Part shown: positions 1 to 8,049 of the stretch, in pieces
Layout: the number at the start of each line of letters is the position of its first letter
Numbering within the stretch: position 1 is the first letter of the stretch
Assembly: GCA_030765205.1 (NCBI GenBank)
Contig: JAVCDB010000094.1
Coordinates: forward strand, 1 to 33,001
Direction: 5' to 3'
DNA: 33,001 nt
Source: Candidatus Aadella gelida
GTDB taxonomy: Bacteria; Omnitrophota; Gorgyraeia; Tantalellales; Tantalellaceae
Notes under the pieces: model-generated
Database searches by the model: none
The model's input: only the letters and a program-made list of their open reading frames with translations
What the model was told of the DNA's origin: nothing
Translations under genes and position numbers: made by a program

Positions 1-26
1 GGTACCAGTTACAAGCTATGAACTCA

Positions 27-422
27 TTAATTAAGTATCTCAAGGTTTACATTGACGAGACCTTTATCAAGATCGGCAATTTTTTTGAAGGCGCCCATAG
101 TAAGATCTATGACCCTTCCTTTTCTGCACAAACGTTTCGCCGGTCCTCTGTCATTCGTTCTTACTGTGACTTTCTTTCCATTATCAAGATTTGTAACCTC
201 GATCATCGTTCCGAAAGGAACGTCCCATATAGCACAGGTCATAGCGTCATGATCGAATTCTTCCATGTTTGCCGTAGTCGGCCTGATCCCAGGAGAAAAT
301 TCCGCATACCACGAGGCCAATCCTACAAGAGGAACATTGAATGCTTCCGAAATCGCTCCGGAGGCGGCATTGAGAAGTATGATAAAACTTATGAAAATAT
401 AAGTTGTTTTTTTGAGGAACAT
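27..422 (-). CDS. rlpA: RlpA-like double-psi beta-barrel protein, secreted
   Basis: 131 aa. An N-terminal signal peptide (about residues 1-26, FISFIILLNAASGA) is followed directly by a double-psi beta-barrel domain with GLASWYAEFSPG near residue 34, VPFGTMIEVTNLDNG and the NDRGP loop. RlpA proteins are septal or envelope peptidoglycan-binding proteins, some being lytic transglycosylases that cut denuded glycan. The Asp of NDRGP is kept. The position where E. coli-type RlpA has a catalytic His just before PFGT (AHKTLPFGT) reads AIWDVPFGT here, so lytic activity is uncertain. There is no SPOR domain, making it a minimal form. The start is supported by AGAAGGGAG six bases upstream of ATG. It follows tatC after a 194-base gap. 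Family assignment is firm; enzymatic activity is not shown. Confidence 0.88.
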   Translation of the reverse strand: MFLKKTTYIFISFIILLNAASGAISEAFNVPLVGLASWYAEFSPGIRPTTANMEEFDHDAMTCAIWDVPFGTMIEVTNLDNGKKVTVRTNDRGPAKRLCRKGRVIDLTMGAFKKIADLDKGLVNVNLEILN

Positions 423-616
423 ACGCGACTCCCTTCTAACTTTACATTCTTTTAAGGGATATCACGTAAAATAATAAAAAGCAACTTTTTGGTAAGGAAA
501 ACTTTTTATGAAATATCACACGTTCTGAAATTTTGAACAGACAGGGATTTGCGCTGGTTCGCGATGTAACTTTTGGGTAAGAAATTTTGTAATAATTAAA
601 TAATCACAAAAAATTT
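423..616. other. Gap between rlpA and tatC, no gene
   Basis: AT-rich 194-base gap. It holds the rlpA ribosome binding site and an imperfect direct repeat: AACTTTTTGGTAAGGAAAA near 483 and AACTTTTGGGTAAGAAA near 567. A CTGGTTCGCG string near 554 also occurs in the dispersed repeat at 3633. I see no convincing terminator for tatC and no ORF. Confidence 0.5.
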
Positions 617-1366
617 TTATTTTTGGTTGGGTAGTTTTTCCCGAGTCTCAACTATCTTTGCTATGAAAATACCAACCTCATAAAGAGCTATCATGGGCAA
701 AGAAAAAAGTAACATATTCATAATGTCTTGCGTAGGCGTTATCACGGCCGCAAAGATCATTATTCCAAGAGCAGCATAATGTCTTTTCTTTCTGAGCATC
801 GAAGAACTGATTATTCCGGCATCGGACAAAAGACCCATAGCTACAGGGATCTCAAAGATAATTCCGCCTACAAGAATTAATGCGCCAAAAAAGGATACAT
901 ATCTGCCCAGAGTTATTGCTGGTACGGCTATATCCCTGCCAAACCCTATAAGGAATTTCAAGGAAGCCGGTATAGCCAAAAAGTAAGCGAACATTATGCC
1001 GGTAAAGAAAAGTATCAAAGCAAGTATTATCCATAAAGCTATGCGCTTCTTTAATCTTTTGTCGAACGCAGGCGAAAGAAAAGCCCACAAATGATACAAC
1101 ACAACTGGAAAACTCGCGATAAAACCCGCAAGTAATGTAACCTTTAGATATGAGGTAAAAGCTTCGGCGGGACCTATAAATATGAGATTATCCACAAGCC
1201 CTTTAACTGGACCTTTCGATATTTCAAGAATACGGTCGCCTATAAAAAAAGCGGCTATAGTCATGGTAACTATAGCCGCTAAAGACCAAAGTATCCGCCT
1301 GCGTAACTCTTCAAGATGGCTTATTACATCAAGCCGCTTAGATTCCTCGGGATAAACAGGACTCAT
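617..1366 (-). CDS. tatC: Sec-independent protein translocase TatC
   Basis: 249 aa, the usual TatC length, with six predicted membrane segments. Hallmarks are the N-terminal HLEELRRRI, the FLSP loop after the second segment and [22 protein letters not shown] near the C-terminus. TatC is the signal-peptide receptor of the twin-arginine translocase in the inner membrane and exports folded, often cofactor-bearing proteins. Its ATG overlaps the tatA stop (ATGA), indicating translational coupling. The gene pair fits a minimal TatA-TatC system, with no TatB seen in the window. A plausible client is the Tat-signal radical SAM protein at 24335-25507. Confidence 0.97.
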   Translation of the reverse strand: MSPVYPEESKRLDVISHLEELRRRILWSLAAIVTMTIAAFFIGDRILEISKGPVKGLVDNLIFIGPAEAFTSYLKVTLLAGFIASFPVVLYHLWAFLSPAFDKRLKKRIALWIILALILFFTGIMFAYFLAIPASLKFLIGFGRDIAVPAITLGRYVSFFGALILVGGIIFEIPVAMGLLSDAGIISSSMLRKKRHYAALGIMIFAAVITPTQDIMNMLLFSLPMIALYEVGIFIAKIVETREKLPNQK

Positions 1367-1539
1367 CCCGACTTGGAACCATCCTCTTTATTGTTATCGT
1401 TAAATTCTTGAGTGCCCTTCTTAAATTCACTAAGAGCCTTGCCTAAGGCTTTGCCAATTTCCGGTAATTTTGCCGCACCGAAGATCAAAAGAGCAATGAC
1501 CAGTATAAGCAATATTTCGGGTAGTCCTAATCCTAACAT
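1363..1539 (-). CDS. tatA: Sec-independent translocase pore subunit TatA
   Basis: 58 aa, too short for the ORF track; translated by hand from the minus strand. It begins [20 protein letters not shown], followed by [22 protein letters not shown] and a short acidic/polar tail. This is the classic TatA layout: a short N-terminal membrane helix, a hinge with [10 protein letters not shown], then an amphipathic helix with a conserved EFKKG. The ribosome binding site is AAGGGGAA just upstream. The stop overlaps the tatC start by an ATGA junction, and the BON-protein gene lies 40 bases upstream. TatA oligomers form the export pathway recruited by TatC. TatA and TatB are hard to tell apart, but the Leu-Pro-Glu hinge and short length favour TatA. 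Confidence 0.95.
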   Translation of the reverse strand: MLGLGLPEILLILVIALLIFGAAKLPEIGKALGKALSEFKKGTQEFNDNNKEDGSKSG

Positions 1540-1579
1540 TTGTTATTCCCCTTTCTTTAAATACCGGCTCCTGGGTTTT

Positions 1580-1957
1580 CTATTTTTTCTTGCGGGGGCC
1601 GTCTTCTTCGTCTTCTCTGTAGATCGGTTCGGATGGAGGAGTGTATGGTACGCCATTTTCTATAGACGTATAAACATCTTCAGTATCCTCAACCTTTTCG
1701 CTGTCAGAGATATCTTCTTTTTGTTCCCCGGATACCCCATCATCTACTATTCCTTCGAGGATGACCAACTCGTCCTTAATATTCTCTATCCCAAAACCGT
1801 CTTCGATTATTTGCAATACAGTTTCTTTCTCTTTAAGAGAACAGACTTCGCCGCTAAGATCAATCCCTCCATCTTCATCCATTTCTATTTTGATGAGACC
1901 ACAATCTATACCGGCCTCTTCTAGCTGAATCAAAATGTCCTTCAATATTTTTTCCAT
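1580..1957 (-). CDS. BON-domain-like acidic small protein
   Basis: 125 aa from the preferred start MEKILKDILIQLEEAG, chosen because AGGAAGGTGG lies just before that ATG. The longer ORF-track start (2050) runs through intergenic repeat sequence. Residues 1-65 resemble a BON fold: KILKDILIQLEEAGI, then a beta hairpin with IDLSGEVCSLKEKETVLQIIEDGFGIENIKDELVI. BON domains are small binding modules for membranes or ligands. There is no signal peptide. The C-terminal half is strongly acidic and low in complexity, ends PRKKK, and is probably disordered. It sits just upstream of tatA, perhaps co-transcribed. Function unknown; the BON call is moderate. Confidence 0.7.
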   Translation of the reverse strand: MEKILKDILIQLEEAGIDCGLIKIEMDEDGGIDLSGEVCSLKEKETVLQIIEDGFGIENIKDELVILEGIVDDGVSGEQKEDISDSEKVEDTEDVYTSIENGVPYTPPSEPIYREDEEDGPRKKK

Positions 1958-2032
1958 GTCCACCTTCCTGTTGTCTTTCCGTAGCATTTTCAAGTATACC
2001 ATATGACAACAAAAATGCCAGTTAGGGCCGGC

Positions 2033-2070
2033 GGGGACAAATTGAAACAAATTGGGGACGTACCCCTATT
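2033..2070. repeat. GGGGAC-type intergenic repeat, copy 1
   Basis: Two GGGGAC cores about 20 bases apart, the second followed by GTACCCC to give an imperfect palindrome (GGGGACGTACCCC). The intervening sequence is a short direct repeat of CAAATTG. Related GGGGAC or GTCCCC strings occur near 12830, 14484, 14595 and 28725, all intergenic. This resembles REP-type repeats. Confidence 0.5.
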
Positions 2071-2078
2071 TATCTGAT

Positions 2079-2495
2079 TTACTCTCCTATGATCTTTACT
2101 AGAACGCGTTTGCGTCTCTTTCCGTCAAATTCGCCATAAAATATTTGTTCCCAAGGACCAAGATCCAGCTCTCCGGAGGTTATTGCAACAACAACTTCTC
2201 TTCCCATTATCTGCCTTTTCAAATGAGCGTCGCCGTTATCCTCTCCGGTGTTATGCCGGTACCTGTCTATCGGAGCATGTGGAGCAAGCTCTTCTAGCCA
2301 ATCATCATAATCCTGTAACAATCCGGATTCATCGTCATTAATGTAAACACTAGCAGTTATATGCATAGCATTTACTAGACATAATCCTTCGTGCACATCG
2401 CTTTTTTTGACCACCTCTTCTATCTTCGGAGTGATATTAAGATAATCTCTTCTATGCGGAGTGCAAAACCATAATTCTTCGCGGTATGATTTCAT
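2079..2495 (-). CDS. YjbQ family protein (UPF0047)
   Basis: 138 aa, full length for the family. Conserved signatures are [31 protein letters not shown], the [20 protein letters not shown] block (residues about 85-105) and the ending [26 protein letters not shown]. The family forms compact trimers. Some members have weak thiamin-phosphate synthase activity in vitro, but the physiological role is unsettled. The gene lies nine bases after cutA and likely shares its transcript with cutA and trmH. No membrane or export signal is seen. Identity as UPF0047 is firm; function remains open. Confidence 0.93.
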   Translation of the reverse strand: MKSYREELWFCTPHRRDYLNITPKIEEVVKKSDVHEGLCLVNAMHITASVYINDDESGLLQDYDDWLEELAPHAPIDRYRHNTGEDNGDAHLKRQIMGREVVVAITSGELDLGPWEQIFYGEFDGKRRKRVLVKIIGE

Positions 2496-2504
2496 GGAAA
2501 ATTC

Positions 2505-2828
2505 CTATTTTGTTTCTTCGTTTACCCATTTTTTATATTCTTCGTTCACCTTGTGGACTGGTATAGCGGAAATGCAGGGACATTCATAGCTATGCTGTTT
2601 TTTTATCTCCGCCTCGAGCTCTTCCAGCAAAGACGCTTTGGTTTTAAAAATTATCACACATTCTTTATCTTTATGAACCTTGCCCTCCCAATGATAGATC
2701 GACATTATATCACTGCTTATATTGGCGCATGCGGCAAGACGCCTAGTAACCATAGCATCTGAAATGATCTCCGCTTCTTCCATTCCTGAGACAGGAACAT
2801 ATACCAAATAAATCTCATCCACGGTCAA
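2505..2828 (-). CDS. cutA: Divalent-cation tolerance protein CutA
   Basis: 107 aa, typical CutA1 length. Visible features are YVPVSGMEEAEIISDAMVTRRLAACANI at the N-terminus, SIYHWEGKVHKDKECVIIFKTK in the middle and the HSYECPCISAIPVHKVNEEYKKWVNEET ending. CutA1 proteins are very stable PII-like trimers linked genetically to copper tolerance in E. coli, though direct metal handling is debated. The start overlaps the end of the SpoU methyltransferase gene by four bases (ATGA), so the two are translationally coupled. Confidence in family is high. Confidence 0.95.
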   Translation of the reverse strand: MTVDEIYLVYVPVSGMEEAEIISDAMVTRRLAACANISSDIMSIYHWEGKVHKDKECVIIFKTKASLLEELEAEIKKQHSYECPCISAIPVHKVNEEYKKWVNEETK

Positions 2829-3610
2829 CTTCCTTTTCTTATTTCATATAGCGTTATTGCTGCGGCAGCGGCCACATTAAGCGATTCTACTTCGTTTTCA
2901 ATTGGAATATGGAAAACTCTATCTGCTCTCTCCAAGATCTCTTCTGAGAAGCCCCTGCCTTCACTCCCGAATGCGAAGACACCAAACGTCTTTTCATTCG
3001 CTATCTCGAGAAGCGTTGATTTAGCATCAGATGCGGAGGTTCCGGCAAAAAGTTTTATACCGCGGTTTTTTAGATTGTCTATCCGATCCAGATCGACTCT
3101 AGAAACAGGCGTGCTCACGACGGCCCCGGCAGAGGCTCTTATAGTTTTAGGATTAAATTCATCTGCGCAGTCTCCGTAGAGTAAAACTTCATCTGCTCCA
3201 AAAGCAGCCGCTATCCTTACCATGGTACCCAAATTCCCGGGATCCTGCACATTGTCCAAAAGAAGAACCGGACCCTTGCCTGAAACATTAGAAAGATCCG
3301 TACCGGAGGTTGGTTTACTCATTACTAAAAAAACACCTTCGGGGTTCTTTAGAGTACAGGCCCTACTAAAATCTCTATCACTCACATGAAAAGAATTAAC
3401 GCCTTTTTTTTCAGCATATTCAGCAAAAGATCTATCTTTTTTTAAATAACTATCCGAAATTATGATTGAAACCGGCAAATACCCCTTGTCAATAATATCC
3501 CGAGCTATTTTGGATCCTTCAACCACAAAAAGACGAGCCAAGTCCCTTTTCTTTTTATCACGCAGAAGTTCGCGTACCTCCTTCAAATAAGATCGCTTAA
3601 CCCGCTCCAT
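2825..3610 (-). CDS. TrmH/SpoU-family RNA 2'-O-methyltransferase
   Basis: 261 aa. The N-terminal substrate-binding domain (about 1-95, LARLFVVEGSKIARDII) precedes a SPOUT domain with all three SpoU motifs: VQDPGNLGTMVRIAAAFGADE, FGSEGRGFSEEI and FHIPIENEVESLNVAAAAAITLYEIRK. The enzyme should use S-adenosylmethionine to methylate a ribose 2'-OH in rRNA or tRNA; the exact nucleotide cannot be read from sequence. It is distinct from rlmB at 4468-5190, so this stretch holds two SpoU enzymes. The 3' end overlaps cutA. The upstream gap contains a dispersed repeat whose second copy precedes bioA. Confidence 0.93.
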   Translation of the reverse strand: MERVKRSYLKEVRELLRDKKKRDLARLFVVEGSKIARDIIDKGYLPVSIIISDSYLKKDRSFAEYAEKKGVNSFHVSDRDFSRACTLKNPEGVFLVMSKPTSGTDLSNVSGKGPVLLLDNVQDPGNLGTMVRIAAAFGADEVLLYGDCADEFNPKTIRASAGAVVSTPVSRVDLDRIDNLKNRGIKLFAGTSASDAKSTLLEIANEKTFGVFAFGSEGRGFSEEILERADRVFHIPIENEVESLNVAAAAAITLYEIRKGS

Positions 3611-3861
3611 AGCAATTCCTTTTATGATCTAATCTGGTTCGCGCTTGTATGGTTATTGGTATCTAGTAACATCAAGTGTTTTTGTCTCAAGTCATCGTAA
3701 AGCTTGTTTATTCTGCCTTTTTGCATGAAAAATGGTATTCAGCTATAGGTTCCCCTACTTAAAACACTTGCAGCAAAGTACCTCTTTTCTGCATCTGTTG
3801 CGTTCTTTTTTACGTGGTGTTATGTAAAATGGCGGAGGATTTTCCCTTCTCATCCCCTATT
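3611..3861. other. Gap between the HD gene and the trmH-family gene
   Basis: 251 bases without a credible ORF. The half nearest the trmH-family gene is the dispersed repeat copy A. The remainder (3724-3861) shows no tRNA, terminator or riboswitch that I can recognise. Confidence 0.55.
3633..3723 (-). repeat. Dispersed intergenic repeat, copy A (upstream of trmH-family gene)
   Basis: Bases 3641-3723 align without gaps to 12721-12803, with 66 of 83 positions identical by my count, including the exact block ATCAAGTGTT. The first part, starting TCTGGTTCGCG, also aligns with 12886-12925. Both long copies end about 20-30 bases upstream of a minus-strand start codon (trmH-family gene and bioA). Whether the element is mobile, a leader RNA or a regulatory site is unknown. 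Confidence 0.75.
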
Positions 3862-4464
3862 CTATCTTTCGAAAGTTCCTACGTTTTCCCACCATTTTCC
3901 GCTATCCCAGGTTTTTGCTTTCTTCCACATTTCTTTGGCGGCTTTTGTTTTGAGTTTTTCCGGCGCTTTCTTAAAAAACTTTTTTGCGTTAGGACTCCCC
4001 ATATCAACGTACTCTTTCGCCTGAATAAGGCATTCTAAGATATCCGCGTCTCTAGCCACTAGACTTTCTTTAGTTTCTTGGATGTCATGTTCTTCCCGTA
4101 TCCCGCTGAGTTCTTTTTTTATTTCTTTTGGGAGATCCTTGACCTGATCAAAAAATACTTTTTTTTCGGCTCCTCTCACATCAATATACCTATGCGCCAT
4201 TTTATGCAGGTCATTTATACGCGCTTCATGTATATCATTAAAAAGAGTCATCATGAGAACTTTATACGGATCGGCCTTTTCCTTTTTGGCCAGAATATAA
4301 CCTATAACAGCACATCTAAAACTGTGATCCGCGACACTTTCTTCATGGGGCACCCCTAACACCCACCATCCGCTGCGTTTAACCCTTTTTAGAAGTCCGG
4401 CTTCTGCGATAAGGTCAAGTATGTTTTCCATGTCGGGTTTTTTATCGTTTTTTTTCGTAGACAT
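3862..4464 (-). CDS. HD-domain protein (YfbR/HDDC2-like), altered metal motif
   Basis: 200 aa. Start set at ATG 4464 rather than the TTG one codon earlier, with AAGGTG upstream. The protein resembles HD_3 phosphohydrolases such as 5'-deoxynucleotidases: GVPHEESVADHSFRCAVI gives the first metal histidine (H47), and FNDIHEARINDLHK aligns with the usual HDLxEAxxGDI block. Here the His of the HD pair is Asn (N76-D77, codon AAT), while E80 and D85 are kept. The family removes phosphate from deoxynucleoside monophosphates; loss of one metal ligand could change or abolish activity. The C-terminus is Lys-rich. It begins immediately after rlmB, so the two are probably co-transcribed. Confidence 0.8.
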   Translation of the reverse strand: MSTKKNDKKPDMENILDLIAEAGLLKRVKRSGWWVLGVPHEESVADHSFRCAVIGYILAKKEKADPYKVLMMTLFNDIHEARINDLHKMAHRYIDVRGAEKKVFFDQVKDLPKEIKKELSGIREEHDIQETKESLVARDADILECLIQAKEYVDMGSPNAKKFFKKAPEKLKTKAAKEMWKKAKTWDSGKWWENVGTFER

Positions 4465-4467
4465 CAA

Positions 4468-5190
4468 TCACCTTTTCTTTCTTATTTCATGACAGAAAAT
4501 AGCCGCTGCAACAGCGGCATTATAAGATAACTCTGCGCCCTCCATTGGAAGCATGATCTTTTCGTCAAGCAGTAAACTAACTCCCGGACGTATCCCCTTA
4601 CCCTCGCTACCCACAACAAGTGCTATGGGAGCGTTTTTATCGTTTTCCAGAAGCTCAAGCTTTTTCCCTGAAACCAATGCTCCTACTATACATACACCTT
4701 TTTTCCTAAGAGACTTTATGGTTGTGGCAATATTTGTTACTTTTGATATCCCAATGTAGTTTTCCCCTCCATTAGCTACCCTTAAAACTGTTTCAGTAAC
4801 GTCTGCAGATCCGTGTTCAGGTAAAACCAGAGAAAATCCTCCCAGACAGGCTAATGTCCGTATTATGGAACCTAGATTCTGTGGATCTGTTATCCCATCC
4901 AGAAAAACCGGTATGGTTTTCCCCGAAAGACATAGTTTTACTATTTTCTCATACGGCATATAACCAAACTCTTCGACTTCAGCAAACACTCCTTGAGAAT
5001 GAACGTCTCCGCAGAGCTTTTTGAATTCGTTTTTATCTAACGATTCAAATCTTAATTCTGCATTTTTAGCCTCACGGACTACATCTGAGAGATCGACCTG
5101 TCTTTGCAGAAACAGTTTCTTGATGGATCCCGGATTAGTTTTCATTCGCTCTCTGACCGGATTTTTTCCGTATAATCGAATGGTTTTCAT
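4468..5190 (-). CDS. rlmB: 23S rRNA 2'-O-methyltransferase RlmB-like
   Basis: 240 aa, normal for RlmB. The N-terminal L30e-like substrate domain (MKTIRLYGKNPVRERMK) is typical of enzymes that methylate G2251 in the 23S P-loop. The SPOUT domain follows from about residue 90, with DGITDPQNLGSIIRTLACLGG, VVGSEGKGIRP and IMLPMEGAELSYNAAVAAAIFCHEIRKK. The last motif reads SYNAA where SLNVS is more common, still within family variation. The gene stops three bases before the HD gene's start codon. RlmB is the best call; another SpoU enzyme with the same layout cannot be excluded. Confidence 0.9.
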   Translation of the reverse strand: MKTIRLYGKNPVRERMKTNPGSIKKLFLQRQVDLSDVVREAKNAELRFESLDKNEFKKLCGDVHSQGVFAEVEEFGYMPYEKIVKLCLSGKTIPVFLDGITDPQNLGSIIRTLACLGGFSLVLPEHGSADVTETVLRVANGGENYIGISKVTNIATTIKSLRKKGVCIVGALVSGKKLELLENDKNAPIALVVGSEGKGIRPGVSLLLDEKIMLPMEGAELSYNAAVAAAIFCHEIRKKR

Positions 5191-5193
5191 TGT

Positions 5194-5383
5194 CTATCTT
5201 CCAAATCTGCCTAAAAGTTCCGCCTTACCCAACACGTGGCCTTCAATTTGTTTCATCAAGTTGCTTTTGTCTCGACCGGGTCCTATCACAGGGTCAATAT
5301 CAAGAGCATACAAAGTTTACGCAAAATAAGAGCGCACAGACAAATGCCGCTGCGCAATATCTTTTATATATTCTTAGATTCAT
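5194..5383 (-). pseudogene. Small secreted protein, apparently frameshifted
   Basis: A reading frame starting at ATG 5383 gives a signal-peptide-like start (MNLRIYKRYCAAAFVCALLF, then CVNFV) but stops after 27 residues. The next frame continues without a break as YALDIDPVIGPGRDKSNLMK and QIEGHVLGKAELLGRFGR to a TAG at 5194-5196. Removing one T from the TTT run at the junction would give a continuous 62-residue protein with a sensible LYA cleavage site. The combined length (190 bases) is one more than a multiple of three. I do not recognise the family. It could be a pseudogene, a sequencing error or coincidence; the ribosome binding site is weak. Confidence 0.4.
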
Positions 5384-5427
5384 CTTGTTTTCTATCGTAT
5401 ACGGTCTCACAAATCTTTCCGCACTTA

Positions 5428-5793
5428 TCATGCCGCAAGCGCTAGGAGAACACCCATAACAACAGCAACCGTCCCCAACATACATACCTGCTTTGTACTT
5501 CTGGTCTCTAACCATGAAATGAACTTATCAATAACTTTTTTCTTAAAGATAAAAACACATGCCCCTCCCAAAAGACCTAATGAGCCAATCAGAAAAACTA
5601 TCCACGGCACACTACAAGACGCAGCAGCCAGTACTAATAAAAGGCTGATAACGGTTTTAACACCGTTTATCTTGTATATCATCTTATCTTTCTTTATCTC
5701 CTCTACTATCTTTTTCATTATCCTGGGTTTCAAGACTACCATACACCCATAAATTATGATTACTACAGAAACGATTTTCACTATCAGGACCAT
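5428..5793 (-). CDS. Small multi-pass membrane protein, unknown function
   Basis: 121 aa with three to four hydrophobic segments: about 3-22 (IVKIVSVVIIIYGCMVVLKP), 45-60, 62-83 and 104-120. Charged stretches rich in Lys lie between them. The first half (YGxxxxLKP followed by Lys-rich loop and second segment) loosely resembles DUF2065-type membrane proteins, but I would not assign it. The start is strong: AAGGAGG sits six bases before ATG. It lies 18 bases after the AsmA-like gene and may be its operon partner, which would place it in the envelope. No function is proposed. Confidence 0.75.
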   Translation of the reverse strand: MVLIVKIVSVVIIIYGCMVVLKPRIMKKIVEEIKKDKMIYKINGVKTVISLLLVLAAASCSVPWIVFLIGSLGLLGGACVFIFKKKVIDKFISWLETRSTKQVCMLGTVAVVMGVLLALAA

Positions 5794-5811
5794 ACTTACC
5801 TCCTTCTTGTT

Positions 5812-7017
5812 CTATTCGTTAAATAACCCTCTCATTACATTTATAACTGTTTCAACATCACTATTACCGCTGCTCTGCTCGCTACTTTGTTGTTCATCTC
5901 CCTGCCCGGTTAACCCCCGTATAGCGCCGGCTATTTTGTCCACAACCATGCCCTGTATGGCTTCCTTCACGCGAGGTCCGGGATAAAACACAGGATCATT
6001 CACGGTACCTTTTATCTTAAAATCAAATGTCAATTCATCCGGAGCGGAAGAAAGGTATTTTACAATATCCGGAACCATATCTTTTTGCCAGGATGCGGCG
6101 CCATCTTCTGTTTTCTTTTCTCTGAACTTAAGTCCCTTTAAAACAAGTGTGTTCGTGGATCCTATATTCCCATGATCAAAATCAAATACAAGTGTGCCCG
6201 AAAAAATCCCACTGTCAAATATTACGGGAGAATATTTTTTGTAATATGGTTCAAAAAGTGTTATATCAAGGCCTGATACCTCAAATCTACTGGACATTGT
6301 TATCTGCTTTTCAGTAGGATCCAAGGACAGGATCCAAGAAACATTCTGCCACTGATTACCGTTAACAACACCAGACCCCTGCGTCTTTACAGATACTACT
6401 TTACTATAACCATTTTTAAGACCTAGATCCAATGTACCGTTAACATCATCAATCGAAAGTCTGTATCCGCGCGGATCTACTCTATAATCGGTGAAGATAA
6501 CTTTTCCGTTCTTTATATCTATTGCCCCCGAAAATTTCAGTATATCCTCAATATTCATTCCCGAACGCTGTTTATCAGCGCTTTTTGTTACCTTTTCAGA
6601 GGATGCCTGAACACTTTCTTCCTTTTTCGCATCTTCCATAACCCGGCTCATGCTATTAATGTTTATGCGCCCATTCTCCAGCCTTTGGATGTTAATATCA
6701 ATATTTTCCGCAGATACCCTCTTTACTTCTATTCCATTTAAAAATGTATTTCCCTGCATACCATAACTGCATGATATCTTCCCAATATCAGCTAGAAACC
6801 TGTCCGAGAATCCGGTGGGATTTTTTACCTTGAGATCTTTAAGCACAAAAGTGCGGTCTCTCATATTGAACGATACCCCTTCTACCTCGAGATATGAAGG
6901 CAAATTGCTTTTTATAAAATTTTCTGCAGAAACACGTATGATCTCCTCTCTGTTAATGTAGAGGACTGCGGCTATTATCACTGCAATGATAAGTAAGACA
7001 ATAAAAAAATTTCTCAT
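5812..7017 (-). CDS. AsmA-like/DUF748-type inner-membrane-anchored protein
   Basis: 401 aa from the preferred start MRNFFIVLLIIAVIIAAVLYI. The start at 7017 overlaps the upstream stop (TAATG) and has GGGAAGGG upstream; the ORF-track start is 19 codons longer inside the previous gene. A single N-terminal membrane helix (about 1-22) is followed by long beta-rich repeats such as FNMRDRTFVLKDLKVKNPTGF and GAIDIKNGKVIFTDY, the pattern of AsmA/DUF748 proteins. These act in or near the periplasm in lipid or outer-membrane homeostasis. The C-terminus has a Gln/Ser-rich linker (GDEQQSSEQSSGNSD). Family call moderate to good; exact role unknown. Confidence 0.8.
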   Translation of the reverse strand: MRNFFIVLLIIAVIIAAVLYINREEIIRVSAENFIKSNLPSYLEVEGVSFNMRDRTFVLKDLKVKNPTGFSDRFLADIGKISCSYGMQGNTFLNGIEVKRVSAENIDINIQRLENGRININSMSRVMEDAKKEESVQASSEKVTKSADKQRSGMNIEDILKFSGAIDIKNGKVIFTDYRVDPRGYRLSIDDVNGTLDLGLKNGYSKVVSVKTQGSGVVNGNQWQNVSWILSLDPTEKQITMSSRFEVSGLDITLFEPYYKKYSPVIFDSGIFSGTLVFDFDHGNIGSTNTLVLKGLKFREKKTEDGAASWQKDMVPDIVKYLSSAPDELTFDFKIKGTVNDPVFYPGPRVKEAIQGMVVDKIAGAIRGLTGQGDEQQSSEQSSGNSDVETVINVMRGLFNE

Positions 7018-8048
7018 TATTTCCCTTCCCTTTCGTTCCAAACCCCTTTTATCTGCCGAGAGCACTCTGCACAAGTCCCATTTTCAATATCGAATTTATC
7101 CGTTATTTCAACACTAAATCCGTTCCGGTTTAACAATATAGTTCCGCAATCCGGACATTTGGTATTAACTTGATCTCCCATATTCCCGGGATAAACATTG
7201 ACCAAACCTTCCTTTTCACCTATATCAACAGCCTTCTTTATGGTCTCAAGGGGCGTGACAGATGAATCCATATATTTGTGATCAGGATGGAAGCGATTGA
7301 CATGCCATGGGATTTCACGGTCTAAACCTGCCAAAAATTTAGCTATCCCTCTTATCTCTTTATCTGAATCGTTCTCCCCCGGGATAATTAAAGTGGTTAC
7401 TTCTACCCAAACCCCTTTATCTTTCAATGCTTCTATAGTTCTAAGCACTGGCTCCAATCTACCGTTACATATTCTTTTATAAGATTCCTCATTAAAAAAT
7501 TTAAGATCAATATTAGCTGCGTCCAAATACGGAGAGATCTTATCAACTGCCTTTTCCGTCATGAACCCGTTAGTGACAAAACTATTATAAAGACCTTTTT
7601 CCTTGGCTATCTTCGCAACATCAAAAGCATACTCAAAAAATACTGTTGGTTCTGTATATGTATATGCAATGCTCCTGCAAAAACTCTTTTCGGCTTCCTC
7701 CACTATGTCTTTGGGAGAAAATTCAGTGCCGAGAAGCCCTTCAGAAGACGCGGTAATCTGAGATATTGACCAATTCTGACAAAATGAACATTTAAAGTTA
7801 CATCCCGCTGCCGCAATAGAATAAGCCCTTGTACCCGGCAGGAAATGATAAAACGGTTTCTTCTCTATAGGATCGATATTCTTCGCAACTACTTTACCAT
7901 ATCCATAAGTGTAAAGTTCCCCTCCAACATTCCTGCGTATCCCGCATATGCCGAATCCCTCCGGACCGATAACACAATTGTGACAACAGAGTTCGCACCG
8001 AACATCCTTTTCTCCAACACTTTCCCATAAAACAGCTTTTTTAAGCAT
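7017..8048 (-). CDS. amrS: AmmeMemoRadiSam-type radical SAM enzyme, cytosolic paralog
   Basis: 343 aa from MLKKAVLWESVGEKDVRCELC; the ORF track adds 48 codons that run back into rmuC. An N-terminal cysteine cluster (CELCCHNC and CGIRR) precedes the radical SAM signature GCNFKCSFCQNW (C83, C87, C90), which binds the SAM-cleaving [4Fe-4S] cluster. Further family blocks are SIAYTYTEPTVFFEY and GVWVEVTTLIIPGEND. The C-terminus carries a zinc-ribbon-like pair (CPDCG and CAEC). AmrS-type enzymes belong with AmmeMemoRadiSam A and B proteins, neither of which is seen here. No signal peptide is present, unlike the second copy at 24335-25507. The exact reaction is not established. Confidence 0.92.
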   Translation of the reverse strand: MLKKAVLWESVGEKDVRCELCCHNCVIGPEGFGICGIRRNVGGELYTYGYGKVVAKNIDPIEKKPFYHFLPGTRAYSIAAAGCNFKCSFCQNWSISQITASSEGLLGTEFSPKDIVEEAEKSFCRSIAYTYTEPTVFFEYAFDVAKIAKEKGLYNSFVTNGFMTEKAVDKISPYLDAANIDLKFFNEESYKRICNGRLEPVLRTIEALKDKGVWVEVTTLIIPGENDSDKEIRGIAKFLAGLDREIPWHVNRFHPDHKYMDSSVTPLETIKKAVDIGEKEGLVNVYPGNMGDQVNTKCPDCGTILLNRNGFSVEITDKFDIENGTCAECSRQIKGVWNEREGK

Positions 8049-8049
8049 A

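Noticed and set aside
1412-1924. 170-aa plus-strand ORF
   Set aside because: Runs antisense through tatA and the BON gene, both with clear family sequence and ribosome binding sites.
5300-5515. 71-aa minus-strand ORF across the 5428-5793 gene end
   Set aside because: Its first part overlaps the better-supported membrane protein gene; only the start from ATG 5383 is plausible, treated as part of the frameshifted gene.
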